DNA of 64,000 nt from a bacterium (GTDB lineage: Bacteria > RBG-13-66-14). Made by a program: the position numbers and the translations under genes. The notes below the pieces were generated by a model, which searched no databases, was not told where the DNA came from, and saw nothing but the letters and a program-made list of their open reading frames with translations. The DNA is taken from positions 22,231-86,230 of the forward strand of contig DATKYS010000118.1 in NCBI GenBank assembly GCA_035528375.1, read 5' to 3'. Positions 9,336-18,262 of this stretch are shown piece after piece (the stretch's first letter is position 1; each line of letters begins with the position of its first letter).

Positions 9336-10043
9336 ATGGCCGAAGAGCGCGTTCTTTACGAGGGCAAGGCCAAGATAACCTACGCCACCGAAGACCCCAA
9401 CGTCGTGCGCCTCTACTACAAAGACTCGGCCACCGCCTTCGACGGCAAGAAAAAGGGCACCATCAAGGACAAGGGGCCCATCAACAACGCCATCACCGAG
9501 GTGTTCTTCAAGCTCCTGGAAGAGGCCGGCGTGGCCACCCACTACATTGACCGCCCGTCGGATCGTGATATGCGCGTCAAGATGCTGCGCATGATACCCC
9601 TGGAGATCGTGGTGCGCAACGTGACCGCGGGCTCGCTCTCGAAAAGGATGGGCATCCCAGAGGGCACCGCCCTTTCGAGCACCATCCTCGAGTACTACTA
9701 CAAGGACGACTCCCTGGGCGACCCGATGCTGTGCGAGAGCCACGTCCACGCGCTCGAAATCTGCTCCAAGGAAAACCTCGCAAAAATCGCCAAGACGGCG
9801 TTCAAGGTCAACGAGGTGCTCACCCCCTTCCTCTCCCAGCGGGACATCAAGCTGATAGACTTCAAGCTCGAGTTCGGCTACGACTCCGAGGGCAAAATCC
9901 TCCTGGGGGATGAGATAAGCCCCGACTCCTGCCGCTTCTGGGACGCCAAGACCAACGAGAAGATGGACAAGGACCGCTTCCGGCGAGACCTGGGACAGGT
10001 GGAAGATTTCTACGCCGAGCTTCTGCGGCGCATCACCTCGTGA
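9336..10043 (+). CDS. purC: SAICAR synthetase PurC
   Basis: 235 residues, the usual bacterial length. It joins CAIR and aspartate using ATP to form SAICAR in purine synthesis. Characteristic segments are LYEGKAKITYAT (nucleotide-binding start), AFDGKKKGTI, EIVVRNVTAGS and the signature around LIDFKLEFGYD with GDEISPDSCRFWD. GAGAAGGGG lies 7-8 nt before the ATG. It follows purB by 35 nt and is closed by a terminator at 10101. Confidence 0.96.
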   Translation: MAEERVLYEGKAKITYATEDPNVVRLYYKDSATAFDGKKKGTIKDKGPINNAITEVFFKLLEEAGVATHYIDRPSDRDMRVKMLRMIPLEIVVRNVTAGSLSKRMGIPEGTALSSTILEYYYKDDSLGDPMLCESHVHALEICSKENLAKIAKTAFKVNEVLTPFLSQRDIKLIDFKLEFGYDSEGKILLGDEISPDSCRFWDAKTNEKMDKDRFRRDLGQVEDFYAELLRRITS

Positions 10044-10100
10044 GCTGACGGTGGATGAAACGAGGGGTCGTGGGGACCCCGGATAAAACTGCCAACCATA

Positions 10101-10129
10101 AAGGGACGCCTGCGCGGCGTCCCCTTTTT
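10101..10129 (+). terminator. Intrinsic terminator after purC
   Basis: GGGACGCC, loop TGCGC, GGCGTCCC followed by CTTTTT. Confidence 0.85.
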
Positions 10130-10159
10130 CATATCAACGGCGACCGGCTTCACGCGGTA

Positions 10160-11185
10160 TCAGAGGGCCAGGGCCTCGTTCAGAAGGCGCTCGAACTCGG
10201 CCGAATCGGCGACCACGGCCATCCGGCGACGCAGCTCCCCCGCTCCCTCCACCCCGCGGAGGTAGTGCAGGGCGAAGCGCCGCACCCGGAACATCGCCCG
10301 CTTCTCGCCGTAGAAATCGCAGAGCAGCCGCCCGTGCCTGCGCGTCCACCCGACCCGCTCCGGCCAGTCCGCCTCGGGTCCGACCTCCTCCCCCCCCAGC
10401 ACCTGCGCCATGCGCCGCGCCTGCCAGGGCTCACCGATGAGCGCCCGACCCGCCATCACCGCGTGGCACCCCGTGGATTCCAGCATACGGCGCGCGTCCT
10501 CGGGGTTCTTCACGTCGCCGTTGCCGATGACGGGACAACGCACCGCTCCCACGAGCTCGGCGATGGCCGACCAGTCGGAGACGCCGGAGAAACCATCCTC
10601 CCACGTGCGGGGATGGAGCGTGAGGGCGGTGATTCCCAGCCCGTCCAGCTCCGTCGCCAGGCGCAGGAAAATCCTCGGGTCCGAGGCGAAGCCCAGGCGC
10701 AGCTTGGCGGTGACCGGTAGAGAGGTGGACTCCAGGGTCGCCGACGCAATCTCGACGGCCAGCGGCAGGTCGCGCATGAGTGCCACCCCGTTCCCCGATC
10801 GCACGACCTTCTTCGCCGGGCAGCCGAAGTTCAGGTCGAGGGCGTCGTAGCCGCAGAGCTCGACGAACCGGGCAGCGTAGGCGAAGGCTTCCGGGAGGTG
10901 GCCGAAGAGCTGGCAGACCACCGGCACGCCCAGGTCGGGGTGCAGGCGGGGGAGGGGGCGGGGCGGATCTCCGGGCCGCCCGGGTTCCGGGGTCAGCATG
11001 GCCCGCGTCTTACGGCCCCCCCGGAAAAGCCCGTCGGCGGTGGTCATCTCCGTCCAGAAGGCGCTAATCCCCTCCCCGGCGAGGAGACGGTACCAGGGTA
11101 CGTCGCTGGTGCCGGCCAGGGGGGCGGAGACGAGCCCGCCGGTAATCCGCTCCCGGAATGTTTTTACGAGGTCCGGTTTGGACAT
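10160..11185 (-). CDS. tRNA-dihydrouridine synthase (Dus family)
   Basis: A 341-residue flavoenzyme that reduces uridines in the tRNA D-loop using NADPH and FMN. It is a TIM barrel starting LVSAPLAGTSDVPWY. The key motif LDLNFGCPAKKVVRSGNG carries the catalytic Cys. TAKLRLG, LTLHPRTWEDGFSG and VIGNGDV contribute the FMN phosphate site, followed by GRALIGEPW. A Dus subtype (A, B or C) cannot be decided by eye; DusB is the most common in bacteria outside Proteobacteria. It lies downstream of recG and a secreted protein on the same strand. Confidence 0.93.
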   Translation of the reverse strand: MSKPDLVKTFRERITGGLVSAPLAGTSDVPWYRLLAGEGISAFWTEMTTADGLFRGGRKTRAMLTPEPGRPGDPPRPLPRLHPDLGVPVVCQLFGHLPEAFAYAARFVELCGYDALDLNFGCPAKKVVRSGNGVALMRDLPLAVEIASATLESTSLPVTAKLRLGFASDPRIFLRLATELDGLGITALTLHPRTWEDGFSGVSDWSAIAELVGAVRCPVIGNGDVKNPEDARRMLESTGCHAVMAGRALIGEPWQARRMAQVLGGEEVGPEADWPERVGWTRRHGRLLCDFYGEKRAMFRVRRFALHYLRGVEGAGELRRRMAVVADSAEFERLLNEALAL

Positions 11186-11248
11186 GGGCGTTAAATGGAG
11201 GGCAAGGTCCGGGCCCCTTGCCTGTTCAGTACATCGGATTGAATTCGT

Positions 11249-12349
11249 CTACCCGCCGACGAGCCACCGGATGCTCCGTCCCAGGAACGCCAGCGCCTCG
11301 GTCTCGGAGGAGATGTTCTCCCAGGCGAAGGAGAGGAAGACCGAGCGGTGATTCCCGCTCTCGGAGGCCACGCCGCAGACGTCGCCGCGGGTGCGGTTCG
11401 TGAAAAGGACCTGCGCCCCGGCGGAGGCGGTGAAGCCGTCGCTCCAGTTCCCCACGATTTGCCTGTCACCGAAGAGGGACAGGGAGAGACCGGCGTTCAG
11501 CTCCCCCTCGGGCTCGGCGATGGCCACGAGGGTCTTGGCGTCGGCGCGCCAGTCCTTGACCCCCAACGCCTCCTCCAGGGAACCCGACGAGGCCGTCCCG
11601 CTCCGGGAGACCTGGCCCAGGTAGTTCTGGCTCACGAGGAGGAGCCGACCGCCGTCGTCCAGGTACCGCCGCAGCGCCCGGCGGTCGCTCTCGCTCAGGC
11701 AGACCTTGAGCGCGTCCAGGCCGGTGAAGTAGATGACCAGCCGGTAAGGTTCCAGCTCGGCGTAGGTGGGGCCGCTGGAGTTGTGGCTGACCACGCGGGT
11801 GTCGTAGTTCACCCCGAGCGCGTCCAGCGCCGCGGTGTACCGTTCGTGGACGTCCACCCCGTAGGGGTTGCCGTTGTTCACGCCGTCGTCGTCGTCCACC
11901 AGGAGCACCGGCCCGACATCCAGCCCCGAAAGGTCCGGCGGGCCCTTGGGCTCGACGGTGACCGGCGTCTCGACCACCGCGGTCCGCGCCGAGATTTCGA
12001 GCACGGCCCGCAGCGGGTCGCGGGCCAGGTAGGCCTTGTACGACCCGGCCGTGGCCGCGGGGTAAACCAGGAAGACGGCGTCCGCGCCGGACTGGTAAAA
12101 ATTCCCCCCGACGACGTGCCCCACGGGACCGCCCAGACGTCCCCCGCTGTCGAGGTGCGCCGCGCGCGCGATGAGCCCCAGGCTGGCCTCCCCGGCGGTC
12201 AGCGAGTCGGACACCTGCACCGTGCACTCCTCGTCCAGGTAGAGCACGACGTAGGTCACGTCCTCCTGGGCGTAGCAGCGGACGTTGGTCACGCGCGCCC
12301 CGAAGGCCGCGACCGCCAGCGCGAGAAAGATGAAAACCGCTCTTTTCAC
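11249..12349 (-). CDS. Secreted protein of unknown function, possible third 'LLVDD' family member
   Basis: 366 residues from GTG at 12349, chosen for AAGGGGAG 4-5 nt upstream; a longer reading has no better start. The signal peptide is KRAVFIFLALAVAAFGA. Residues to about 160 form a beta-rich domain. After that GPVLLVDDDDGVNNGNPYG begins a second domain, with YRLVIYFTGLDAL and GGRLLLVSQNYLG. That strand pattern, and the LLVDD start followed by a long helix, recalls the secreted pair at 1951-3624. This is inference from motif order; overall identity is low. It may belong to a glutamine-amidotransferase-like fold. Function unknown. Confidence 0.65.
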   Translation of the reverse strand: MKRAVFIFLALAVAAFGARVTNVRCYAQEDVTYVVLYLDEECTVQVSDSLTAGEASLGLIARAAHLDSGGRLGGPVGHVVGGNFYQSGADAVFLVYPAATAGSYKAYLARDPLRAVLEISARTAVVETPVTVEPKGPPDLSGLDVGPVLLVDDDDGVNNGNPYGVDVHERYTAALDALGVNYDTRVVSHNSSGPTYAELEPYRLVIYFTGLDALKVCLSESDRRALRRYLDDGGRLLLVSQNYLGQVSRSGTASSGSLEEALGVKDWRADAKTLVAIAEPEGELNAGLSLSLFGDRQIVGNWSDGFTASAGAQVLFTNRTRGDVCGVASESGNHRSVFLSFAWENISSETEALAFLGRSIRWLVGG

Positions 12350-12385
12350 CGACTCCCCTTTTTCCAACCATTCTACCAGAAAGGA

Positions 12386-12409
12386 GACAAGGGGTTTAAA
12401 CCCCTTGTC
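12386..12409. repeat. Dispersed palindromic repeat, copy 1 (24-bp perfect)
   Basis: CAAGGGGTTTAAACCCCTTG at 12388-12407, extended to GAC...GTC (24 bp perfect dyad), with outer AAAGGA/TCCTTT imperfect arms. Other copies are at 48101, 59737 and 61280. It lies between recG and the gene at 11249. Confidence 0.9.
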
Positions 12410-12436
12410 CTTTGTCAAGGGCTGATTCGGTCCCGC

Positions 12437-14803
12437 CTACGCCACGACCCCCAGGTCGCCGGAGCCGTAAACCGATTCCAGGCGCCGTTTGAGCCGGGGG
12501 TGTTTTTCCAGCTCCGGGTCGTCCTCGAGCAGGCGCCGGGCCGCTTCCCGGGCCTCCTCGAGCATCCTCCGGTCGGTGACCAGCGTGGCCAGGGCCACGT
12601 CGGGCAGACCGTGCTGCCGCGTCCCGAGGAGCTCACCTGGGCCGCGCAGCTCGAGGTCCAGCTCGGCCAGGCGGAAGCCGTCGTCGGTCTCGGTCATCGC
12701 CCGCAGGCGCCGTTTGGCCGCGTCGGTCAGCCCCCTCCCCGAGACGAGGTAACAGCGGGCGGAGTGCGGGCTTCTCGCCACCCGGCCCCGGAGCTGGTGC
12801 AGCTGCGACAGGCCGAACTGCTGGGCCTCCTCCACCACCATCACCGTGGCGTTGGGCACGTCTATCCCCACCTCCACCACCGTGGTGGCGACCAAGACGT
12901 CCAGTTTGCCGGTGGCGAAGGAGCGCATCGTCCTCTCCTTCTCCAAAGAATCCAGGCGACCGTGGACCAGCCCGAGCCTCAACTCGGCCAGGGGGCCCTC
13001 CCGGAGTTCGTCGTAGCGCGCGGTGGCGGCGGCGAGGCCTTTTTCCAAAGATTCCTCCACCAGCGGGCAGACGACGAAGGCCTGACGCCCGCGGGCGGCC
13101 TCCTCCCGGATGAAATCGAAGGCCTCCCGGGCGTTCCTCCCCGAGAGCCACCGGGTCTCCACGGGGCGGCGACCGGGGGGGAGCTCGTCAATGACCGAGG
13201 AATCCAGGTCGCCGTAAACGGTGAGCGCCAGGGAGCGGGGGATGGGTGTGGCCGTCATCACCAGGACGTTGGTCGAGGGCGGGCAGAGCCTGCCGCGTTG
13301 GGCCACGCCGAAGCGGTGCTGCTCGTCAACCACGGCCAGACCCAGGCGGGGGAAAACGACTCCCTCCTGGATGAGCGCGGTGGTACCGATGGTTACGCCG
13401 GGCTCGCCGGCAGCAATCGCCTCGAGTGCCGGCCTCCGGGCGCGGTCCTTCACGCCGCCCGTGACGAGATGGCAGGGCACGCCGAGCGGATCGAGAACGC
13501 GGCGGAAGGTGCGGTGGTGCTGTCGGGCGAGCACCTCGGTGGGCGCCATGAGCGCCGCCTGCCACCCGGCTTCCACCGCCAGGAGCATCGCCAGGAGGGC
13601 CACGACCGTCTTCCCCGACCCAACGTCGCCCTGGAGGAGACGGTTCATGGGTCTCGACTGGGCCAGGTCGTGGCGGATGCGTTCCAGGACGCGTTTCTGC
13701 GCTCCGGTGAGCTCGAAGCCCAGCTTGTCGAGGGCGCGGCGGACCAACTCGCCCCCGGCCTCGATCCTGCCGCCCGAGGTTTTATCAAGGCGCATCCGCT
13801 CGCGCAGGACCGCCAACTGCAAGAGGAACAGGCCGTCGAAGGCCAGGCGCCGGCGGGCTCTCTCGGGGGCGTCGAGGTCGGGCGGGTAGTGGAGGTGCTC
13901 GAACGCCTCGGCCAGCCCCGGCAGCCCCCGGGGCGCCCACACCTCTTCGGGAACGTGGTCCTGGAGTTTCGGCAGGTACCGGTCGAGAACGCGGCGGACG
14001 AGCGTGCGGAGGTAGCGCTGACCGAGCCCCTCCGTCAGGCCGTAGGTGGGCACGATGCGTCCGAAGGCCAGGGGGTCCTCGCCCGCGTCCAGGAACTCGA
14101 AATCGGGGTTGATGAGAGCGCCGCCGTCCTGAGGGCTGACCTTGCCGAAGGCCACCAGGCGGCGGCCGGGCCTGAGCTTTTCCGCCAGGTACAGCGCGTT
14201 GAACCAGGTGAGGACGAGGCTCCCGCCCTCTCCGGTCAAAATCGCGCTCAGGCGCGGTTTTCGACCCCTGAAACCGCGGATGAGCTCCACGCTCCTGAGC
14301 TCGCCGACCACGGTGACCTCCTCCCCCGCCCGCAGCCGGTCCAGCGGGACCAGGCGCGACCGGTCCTGGTAACCGCGGGGCTCGCAGGCGAAGAGATCGT
14401 CCACGGTGAAGAGGCCGAGCCTCTTCAGGCGCTCGTACCGGGCGGGACCGACGCCCTTCTCGTAGAGCAGGGGACGCCCGGCCAGATCGTCCACACTCCA
14501 CCCATCTTTCGGCAGGGGAGGTTCGGACGGCTTCGGGCACGCCTTTTGCTTCAGATATTCACGCCATTCCCGGGTGAATTTACGCAGGCGGTCCGCCCGC
14601 CGGTCGGCGGGCAGGGAATCCAGACCGAGGACGAGATCCCGGCAACGCCCCAGGGCGTCGGAGTCCGATTCCAACTCGTCCAGCCAGCCCAGGAGCCGCG
14701 CCCCCAGGTCCGGCATCCGGTCGGCCAGGGCGTATCCGCTCCGCTCGAGGGCCTCCAACGGGCGGGCTATCCGGCGGGCGACGCTTTCAAGTCCGGTCTC
14801 CAC
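12437..14803 (-). CDS. recG: ATP-dependent DNA helicase RecG
   Basis: 788 residues from GTG at 14803. RecG remodels stalled replication forks and Holliday junctions. The wedge (OB) domain runs about 90-240 (YEKGVGPARYERLKRLGL, VVGELRSVELIRG). The helicase core has Walker A LLQGDVGSGKT, the DEQH box VVDEQHRFGV and motif III TATPIPRS. Motif VI falls in LHQLRGRVARS, and the TRG-like end DGFRLAELDLELRGPGELLG is present. An ATG 32 codons upstream would run through the promoter of the divergent protease gene in AT-richer DNA, so it is rejected. The promoter at 14811 touches the GTG, suggesting leaderless initiation. Confidence 0.94.
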   Translation of the reverse strand: METGLESVARRIARPLEALERSGYALADRMPDLGARLLGWLDELESDSDALGRCRDLVLGLDSLPADRRADRLRKFTREWREYLKQKACPKPSEPPLPKDGWSVDDLAGRPLLYEKGVGPARYERLKRLGLFTVDDLFACEPRGYQDRSRLVPLDRLRAGEEVTVVGELRSVELIRGFRGRKPRLSAILTGEGGSLVLTWFNALYLAEKLRPGRRLVAFGKVSPQDGGALINPDFEFLDAGEDPLAFGRIVPTYGLTEGLGQRYLRTLVRRVLDRYLPKLQDHVPEEVWAPRGLPGLAEAFEHLHYPPDLDAPERARRRLAFDGLFLLQLAVLRERMRLDKTSGGRIEAGGELVRRALDKLGFELTGAQKRVLERIRHDLAQSRPMNRLLQGDVGSGKTVVALLAMLLAVEAGWQAALMAPTEVLARQHHRTFRRVLDPLGVPCHLVTGGVKDRARRPALEAIAAGEPGVTIGTTALIQEGVVFPRLGLAVVDEQHRFGVAQRGRLCPPSTNVLVMTATPIPRSLALTVYGDLDSSVIDELPPGRRPVETRWLSGRNAREAFDFIREEAARGRQAFVVCPLVEESLEKGLAAATARYDELREGPLAELRLGLVHGRLDSLEKERTMRSFATGKLDVLVATTVVEVGIDVPNATVMVVEEAQQFGLSQLHQLRGRVARSPHSARCYLVSGRGLTDAAKRRLRAMTETDDGFRLAELDLELRGPGELLGTRQHGLPDVALATLVTDRRMLEEAREAARRLLEDDPELEKHPRLKRRLESVYGSGDLGVVA

Positions 14804-14810
14804 GCTCCCT

Positions 14811-14839
14811 AGTCTACCAACCCCGGCGCATCCCGACAA
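14811..14839 (-). promoter_or_regulatory. Promoter for recG, placed for a near-leaderless transcript
   Basis: On the minus strand TTGTCG, 17 nt, TAGACT. The -10 ends 8 nt before the GTG at 14803. Confidence 0.4.
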
Positions 14840-14852
14840 TGTTTCTAATAAA

Positions 14853-14881
14853 TTGACAGTCGGGATTTTTTCCGCTAGATT
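14853..14881 (+). promoter_or_regulatory. Promoter for the clostripain-like protease
   Basis: TTGACA, 17 nt, TAGATT. It predicts a leader of about 65 nt. Confidence 0.7.
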
Positions 14882-14952
14882 GTTGGTGGATTGGTACATT
14901 TTACGGCGTAGACCCTTTTGACATTTTTTATTTCAGACAAAGGAGCCCGTAA

Positions 14953-17475
14953 ATGAAGAAGCTGATGTTGGTCCTCATCCTCCTGACGCTGCCCCTGGCT
15001 GCGCTGGCCGAGTCCTGGACCGTCATGGTATGGCTCAACAACCAGAACAACCTGAAAACCTACGGCTGGGACGACGTCAACGAGATGGAGGACTGCAACT
15101 ACAGCGCCTACCCCGACGGGGTGGACGTTATCGTGATGGTTGGATGGGACCCCGACAACCAAACCAAGCTTTTCCACATAGAAACCGACCCCGGCGGCTA
15201 CGCCTCGGGCGGCTACGGGGACATCGTCTCCACTGAGATCACCGGCCACGGCATCTGGACCGGCAACGTGGCCAACATGGACGATCCCCAAATCTTCGAG
15301 AACTTCATCCAGTGGGTCACCGACAACTACCCCGCCGACAACTACCTCCTCGACGCCTGGGACCACGGCAGCGGCATCTTCCTGGAGGACGAGACCAAGG
15401 ACTGGATAGACCGCGGGATGTGCAGCAACCTGAAAATCTGGCAGATCGAGGAGGCCCTGGAGAACGTCGGCGAGTTCATAGACGTCATCGGCTTCGACGT
15501 CTGTCTGGGCGGGCAGATAGAGAACGGCTACCAGTATCTGGGCGACGTGGGCATCTGCATCTGCAGCGAGGACTCGGAACCCGGCGACGGGTGGGATTAC
15601 CAGGCGTTCAACATTTTCGAGGAGGACTCGAGCGTCACCCCGGAGGAGATAGCCGCCCGCATCGTCAACGATTACCTGGACTTCTACGGTTCCGGCGTGA
15701 CCCAGGCCGCCCAGAACGTGAAGAACTGGTCCACCGTCATGGAAGGCGATTGGGCGGACCTCTGCCAGTCGCTCTTCGACAACTGCTACACCTACCAGGA
15801 CCGGATAACCGTCGCCCGGAACTCCGCCGACTACTGGAACACGCCCGACGACCGCGACCTGTACCAGTTCGTGGAAGCCCTGGCGGGAGACGGTTCCCTG
15901 CCCGGCGATCTGCACACCAAGGCCGCGCAGGTCGTCGCCGACCTCGAGGACTACGTTCTCGCCGGCGGGATGCACAACCCCATTGACTCCGGCGACGGGA
16001 TGGCCGTCTACTTCCCCGCGAACGGATCGGACCACCCGAACTGGGCCACCTACACCACCCTCATCAACTTCTCCGACACGCTGTGGGACGAATTTTTGGA
16101 AATGTACGCCGATCCCTACCCCGTGCAGCCGGTTTCCATCGCCTTCGATTCCGTCGTCTACGACGATTCCGCAGGCGGCAACGGCGACGGAAAGCTCGAC
16201 CCCGGCGAGGCGATTGAAGCGACCATAACCCTGCTCAACGACGGCACGGACACCGCGACGAGCGTCGCCGCCACCCTCATCATTGATGACGCCTACTTCA
16301 CCGTCACGGATGCGTCCGGCGACTTCGGCCCCATCCCCCCCGGTGGAACCGCCTCCGACACGTTCAGGTTCAGCATCGGCAGCTTCTGCCCCGACCACTA
16401 CTACACCTACGCCGACCTGGCCATCACCGCCGACGGCGGCTACGCCACCGAGGCCACCTTCGGCATCGTCGTCGGGGTGGGCTTCGAGGACGACGTGGAG
16501 TCGGGCGAGGACTTCTGGACCCACGGCGGCACCGGCGACCAGTGGCACGTCTCCACCGAGGACGCGCACTCCCCCACCCACTCCTGGAAGTGCGGAGACA
16601 CCGGCTCCGGCGGCTACGGCAACGGCCAGAATTCCTGGATCAAGACCTGCCCCATCTTCGTGGACGCGGACCACGACGAGCTGAGCTTCTGGACCAGATA
16701 CGACATGGAATCGGGCTACGACTTCGTCTACCTCGACGTTTCGGTGGACGGGGGTGCCTGGGTCCAGAAGGACGTCTTCAGCGGGACGAACCTGGAATGG
16801 ACCAGGAAGAGTTACGATTTCTCCCCCTACACGGACGATATCGTCGAGGTGCGGTTCCGCTTCTCCTCCGACGGCGGTCTTACCTTAGAGGGCTTCTACT
16901 TTGACGACGTCTGTGTGGAAGAGCAGACCTCGGACATCGGCTCCGTGGCCTTCTCCGGCGAGGCCGTGGACGAGGGGATCCTGCTCGCCTGGAGACCGGA
17001 CAACCCGGCGGAAATCACGGGGGTGAACGTACTCCGCGAGGAAAAGGATGGCTACGTCCGGCTGAACGAAACTCCCCTGACCGGCGGACGCTACCTGGAC
17101 CTCGATGTCTCACCCGGTTCGAGCTACCGCTACGAGCTGGAGGCGCTGGGCGCCGACGGCTCCAGGAACTTGTACGGCCCCATCGAGGTGGCCGGTTCGG
17201 GCGCCGGGGCGCGGGTCACGAGACTGGAGCCGTGCTACCCCTGCCCGGCCGTAACCTTCACCACGGTTCCCTTCACCCTGGCCACCGACGGGTCCGTCCG
17301 GATAGACGTGTACGACCTGGCCGGCCGCCTGGTACAGACCGTCGCCCGCGGTGAATTCGCGGCGGGTCGCCACGAGGTCTCCTGGGGGACCGACGGCGTC
17401 GCCAACGGCGTTTACCTGATCCGCCTGGCGGGCGGAGGGACGACGGCGACGCAGCGGGTAGTCGTCTCCCGGTAA
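14953..17475 (+). CDS. Secreted clostripain-like (C11) cysteine protease with C-terminal sorting domain
   Basis: 840 residues with signal peptide (MKKLMLVLILLTLPLAALA) and a good ribosome-binding site (AAAGGAG). Residues 20-390 are a C11 peptidase: VMVWLNNQNNL at the start, His138 in WDHGSG and Cys184 in GFDVCLGG form the catalytic dyad. A CARDB-like beta domain follows (about 395-510). Next is a MAM/jelly-roll-like domain (about 515-655, FEDDVESGEDFWTHGG), then an Fn3-like domain. The end (about 755-840) resembles type IX/Por sorting or FlgD-like domains (IDVYDLAGRLVQ, GVYLIRLAGG). Probably exported and surface-held or released. The Fn3-plus-sorting end is shared with the metalloprotease at 24.5 kb. 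Confidence 0.9.
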   Translation: MKKLMLVLILLTLPLAALAESWTVMVWLNNQNNLKTYGWDDVNEMEDCNYSAYPDGVDVIVMVGWDPDNQTKLFHIETDPGGYASGGYGDIVSTEITGHGIWTGNVANMDDPQIFENFIQWVTDNYPADNYLLDAWDHGSGIFLEDETKDWIDRGMCSNLKIWQIEEALENVGEFIDVIGFDVCLGGQIENGYQYLGDVGICICSEDSEPGDGWDYQAFNIFEEDSSVTPEEIAARIVNDYLDFYGSGVTQAAQNVKNWSTVMEGDWADLCQSLFDNCYTYQDRITVARNSADYWNTPDDRDLYQFVEALAGDGSLPGDLHTKAAQVVADLEDYVLAGGMHNPIDSGDGMAVYFPANGSDHPNWATYTTLINFSDTLWDEFLEMYADPYPVQPVSIAFDSVVYDDSAGGNGDGKLDPGEAIEATITLLNDGTDTATSVAATLIIDDAYFTVTDASGDFGPIPPGGTASDTFRFSIGSFCPDHYYTYADLAITADGGYATEATFGIVVGVGFEDDVESGEDFWTHGGTGDQWHVSTEDAHSPTHSWKCGDTGSGGYGNGQNSWIKTCPIFVDADHDELSFWTRYDMESGYDFVYLDVSVDGGAWVQKDVFSGTNLEWTRKSYDFSPYTDDIVEVRFRFSSDGGLTLEGFYFDDVCVEEQTSDIGSVAFSGEAVDEGILLAWRPDNPAEITGVNVLREEKDGYVRLNETPLTGGRYLDLDVSPGSSYRYELEALGADGSRNLYGPIEVAGSGAGARVTRLEPCYPCPAVTFTTVPFTLATDGSVRIDVYDLAGRLVQTVARGEFAAGRHEVSWGTDGVANGVYLIRLAGGGTTATQRVVVSR

Positions 17476-17495
17476 GCGATTCCCCTACGCAAACG

Positions 17496-17519
17496 AGGGG
17501 GACCCGCGGGTCCCCCTTT
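17496..17519 (+). terminator. Intrinsic terminator after the clostripain-like gene
   Basis: GGGGGACCC GC GGGTCCCCC followed by TTT: a near-perfect 20-bp dyad. Confidence 0.8.
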
Positions 17520-17558
17520 CCGCTGCGAAGTTTTTTCCACCTCGCCTCTTCCGGCGAA

Positions 17559-17587
17559 TTGACACGACGGGTGGGCCTTGGTAAGCT
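17559..17587 (+). promoter_or_regulatory. Promoter for the NYN-domain gene
   Basis: A perfect TTGACA, 17 nt, TAAGCT. Confidence 0.5.
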
Positions 17588-17633
17588 AGCGCCTCCCAAG
17601 GCCGAATACTAAAAAAACATCCGGGGTGAGAAA

Positions 17634-18143
17634 ATGAAGGTCGCTCTCTTCGTGGACGGCGTCAACATGTTCTACGCCCAGAAGAAGCTGGGCTGGCACC
17701 TGGACTATAAACGCATCCTCCACTACTTCATCCCCGATCCCGAGGACCTGTACAACGCCTTTTACTACACCGGCGTGCAGAACCCCACCGAAGCCAAGGA
17801 GGAAAACTTCCTCAACGCGCTGACCATGATGGGTTACACCGTGCGGCGCAAGAAGGTGAAGGTCATCTTCGACCTGGATTCCGGGGAGGAGATACGCAAG
17901 GCCAACCTTGACACCGAGATGGTCGTGGACATGTTCAACACGGTGGAGAACTACCAGCGCGCGATCATCTTCTCGGGCGACTCCGACTTCGAGCGGGCCC
18001 TGGAGCTGTTGCGCACCCGGGGCAAGGAGGTCATCGTCGTCTCGACCCGCGGGATGGTGGCCATCGAGCTCATCAACTCGGCGGACCGCTACTACGACCT
18101 GCAGTACCTGCGCGAGGAGTTCGAGAAGCTGCCGGGCACCTAG
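17634..18143 (+). CDS. NYN/LabA-like PIN-fold domain protein (putative ribonuclease)
   Basis: A 169-residue single-domain protein. The start KVALFVDGVNMFYAQ has the first conserved Asp of the NYN (PIN-like) fold. VVDMFNTV, IFSGDSDFERAL and STRGMVAIELINSADRYYDL supply the other acidic residues and the NYN/LabA pattern. NYN domains are metal-dependent nucleases acting on RNA; LabA-like members (DUF88) are common but mostly uncharacterised. It is an isolated gene with its own promoter and a UUCG-loop terminator. Family assignment is firm; nuclease activity is inference from preserved acidic positions. Confidence 0.88.
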   Translation: MKVALFVDGVNMFYAQKKLGWHLDYKRILHYFIPDPEDLYNAFYYTGVQNPTEAKEENFLNALTMMGYTVRRKKVKVIFDLDSGEEIRKANLDTEMVVDMFNTVENYQRAIIFSGDSDFERALELLRTRGKEVIVVSTRGMVAIELINSADRYYDLQYLREEFEKLPGT

Positions 18144-18172
18144 CCGGTCCGACCCGTGAACGGCCATAAAAG

Positions 18173-18194
18173 AAAGGCGCTTCGGCGCCTTTTT
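18173..18194 (+). terminator. Intrinsic terminator after the NYN gene
   Basis: AAAGGCGC, UUCG tetraloop, GCGCCTTTTT. Confidence 0.9.
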
Positions 18195-18262
18195 CGCTGG
18201 CGGCCCGCGAAGGACCCCGGACACAAAACGACTCGCCTTCACGGGGTCGGTGTCCGCTCACA

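Noticed and set aside
11348-14812. Very long plus-strand open frame (over 1100 codons) opposite recG and the secreted gene
   Set aside because: It is antisense to clearly conserved genes. Its translation is Arg/Gly/His-rich and matches nothing recognisable, as expected in GC-rich DNA.
14804-14899. 32-codon N-terminal extension of RecG
   Set aside because: It runs through the TTGACA-N17-TAGATT promoter of the divergent protease gene, is AT-richer and has no ribosome-binding site.
14875-16674. 599-codon minus-strand open frame opposite the clostripain-like gene
   Set aside because: Antisense shadow. The plus strand has catalytic motifs and a signal peptide.
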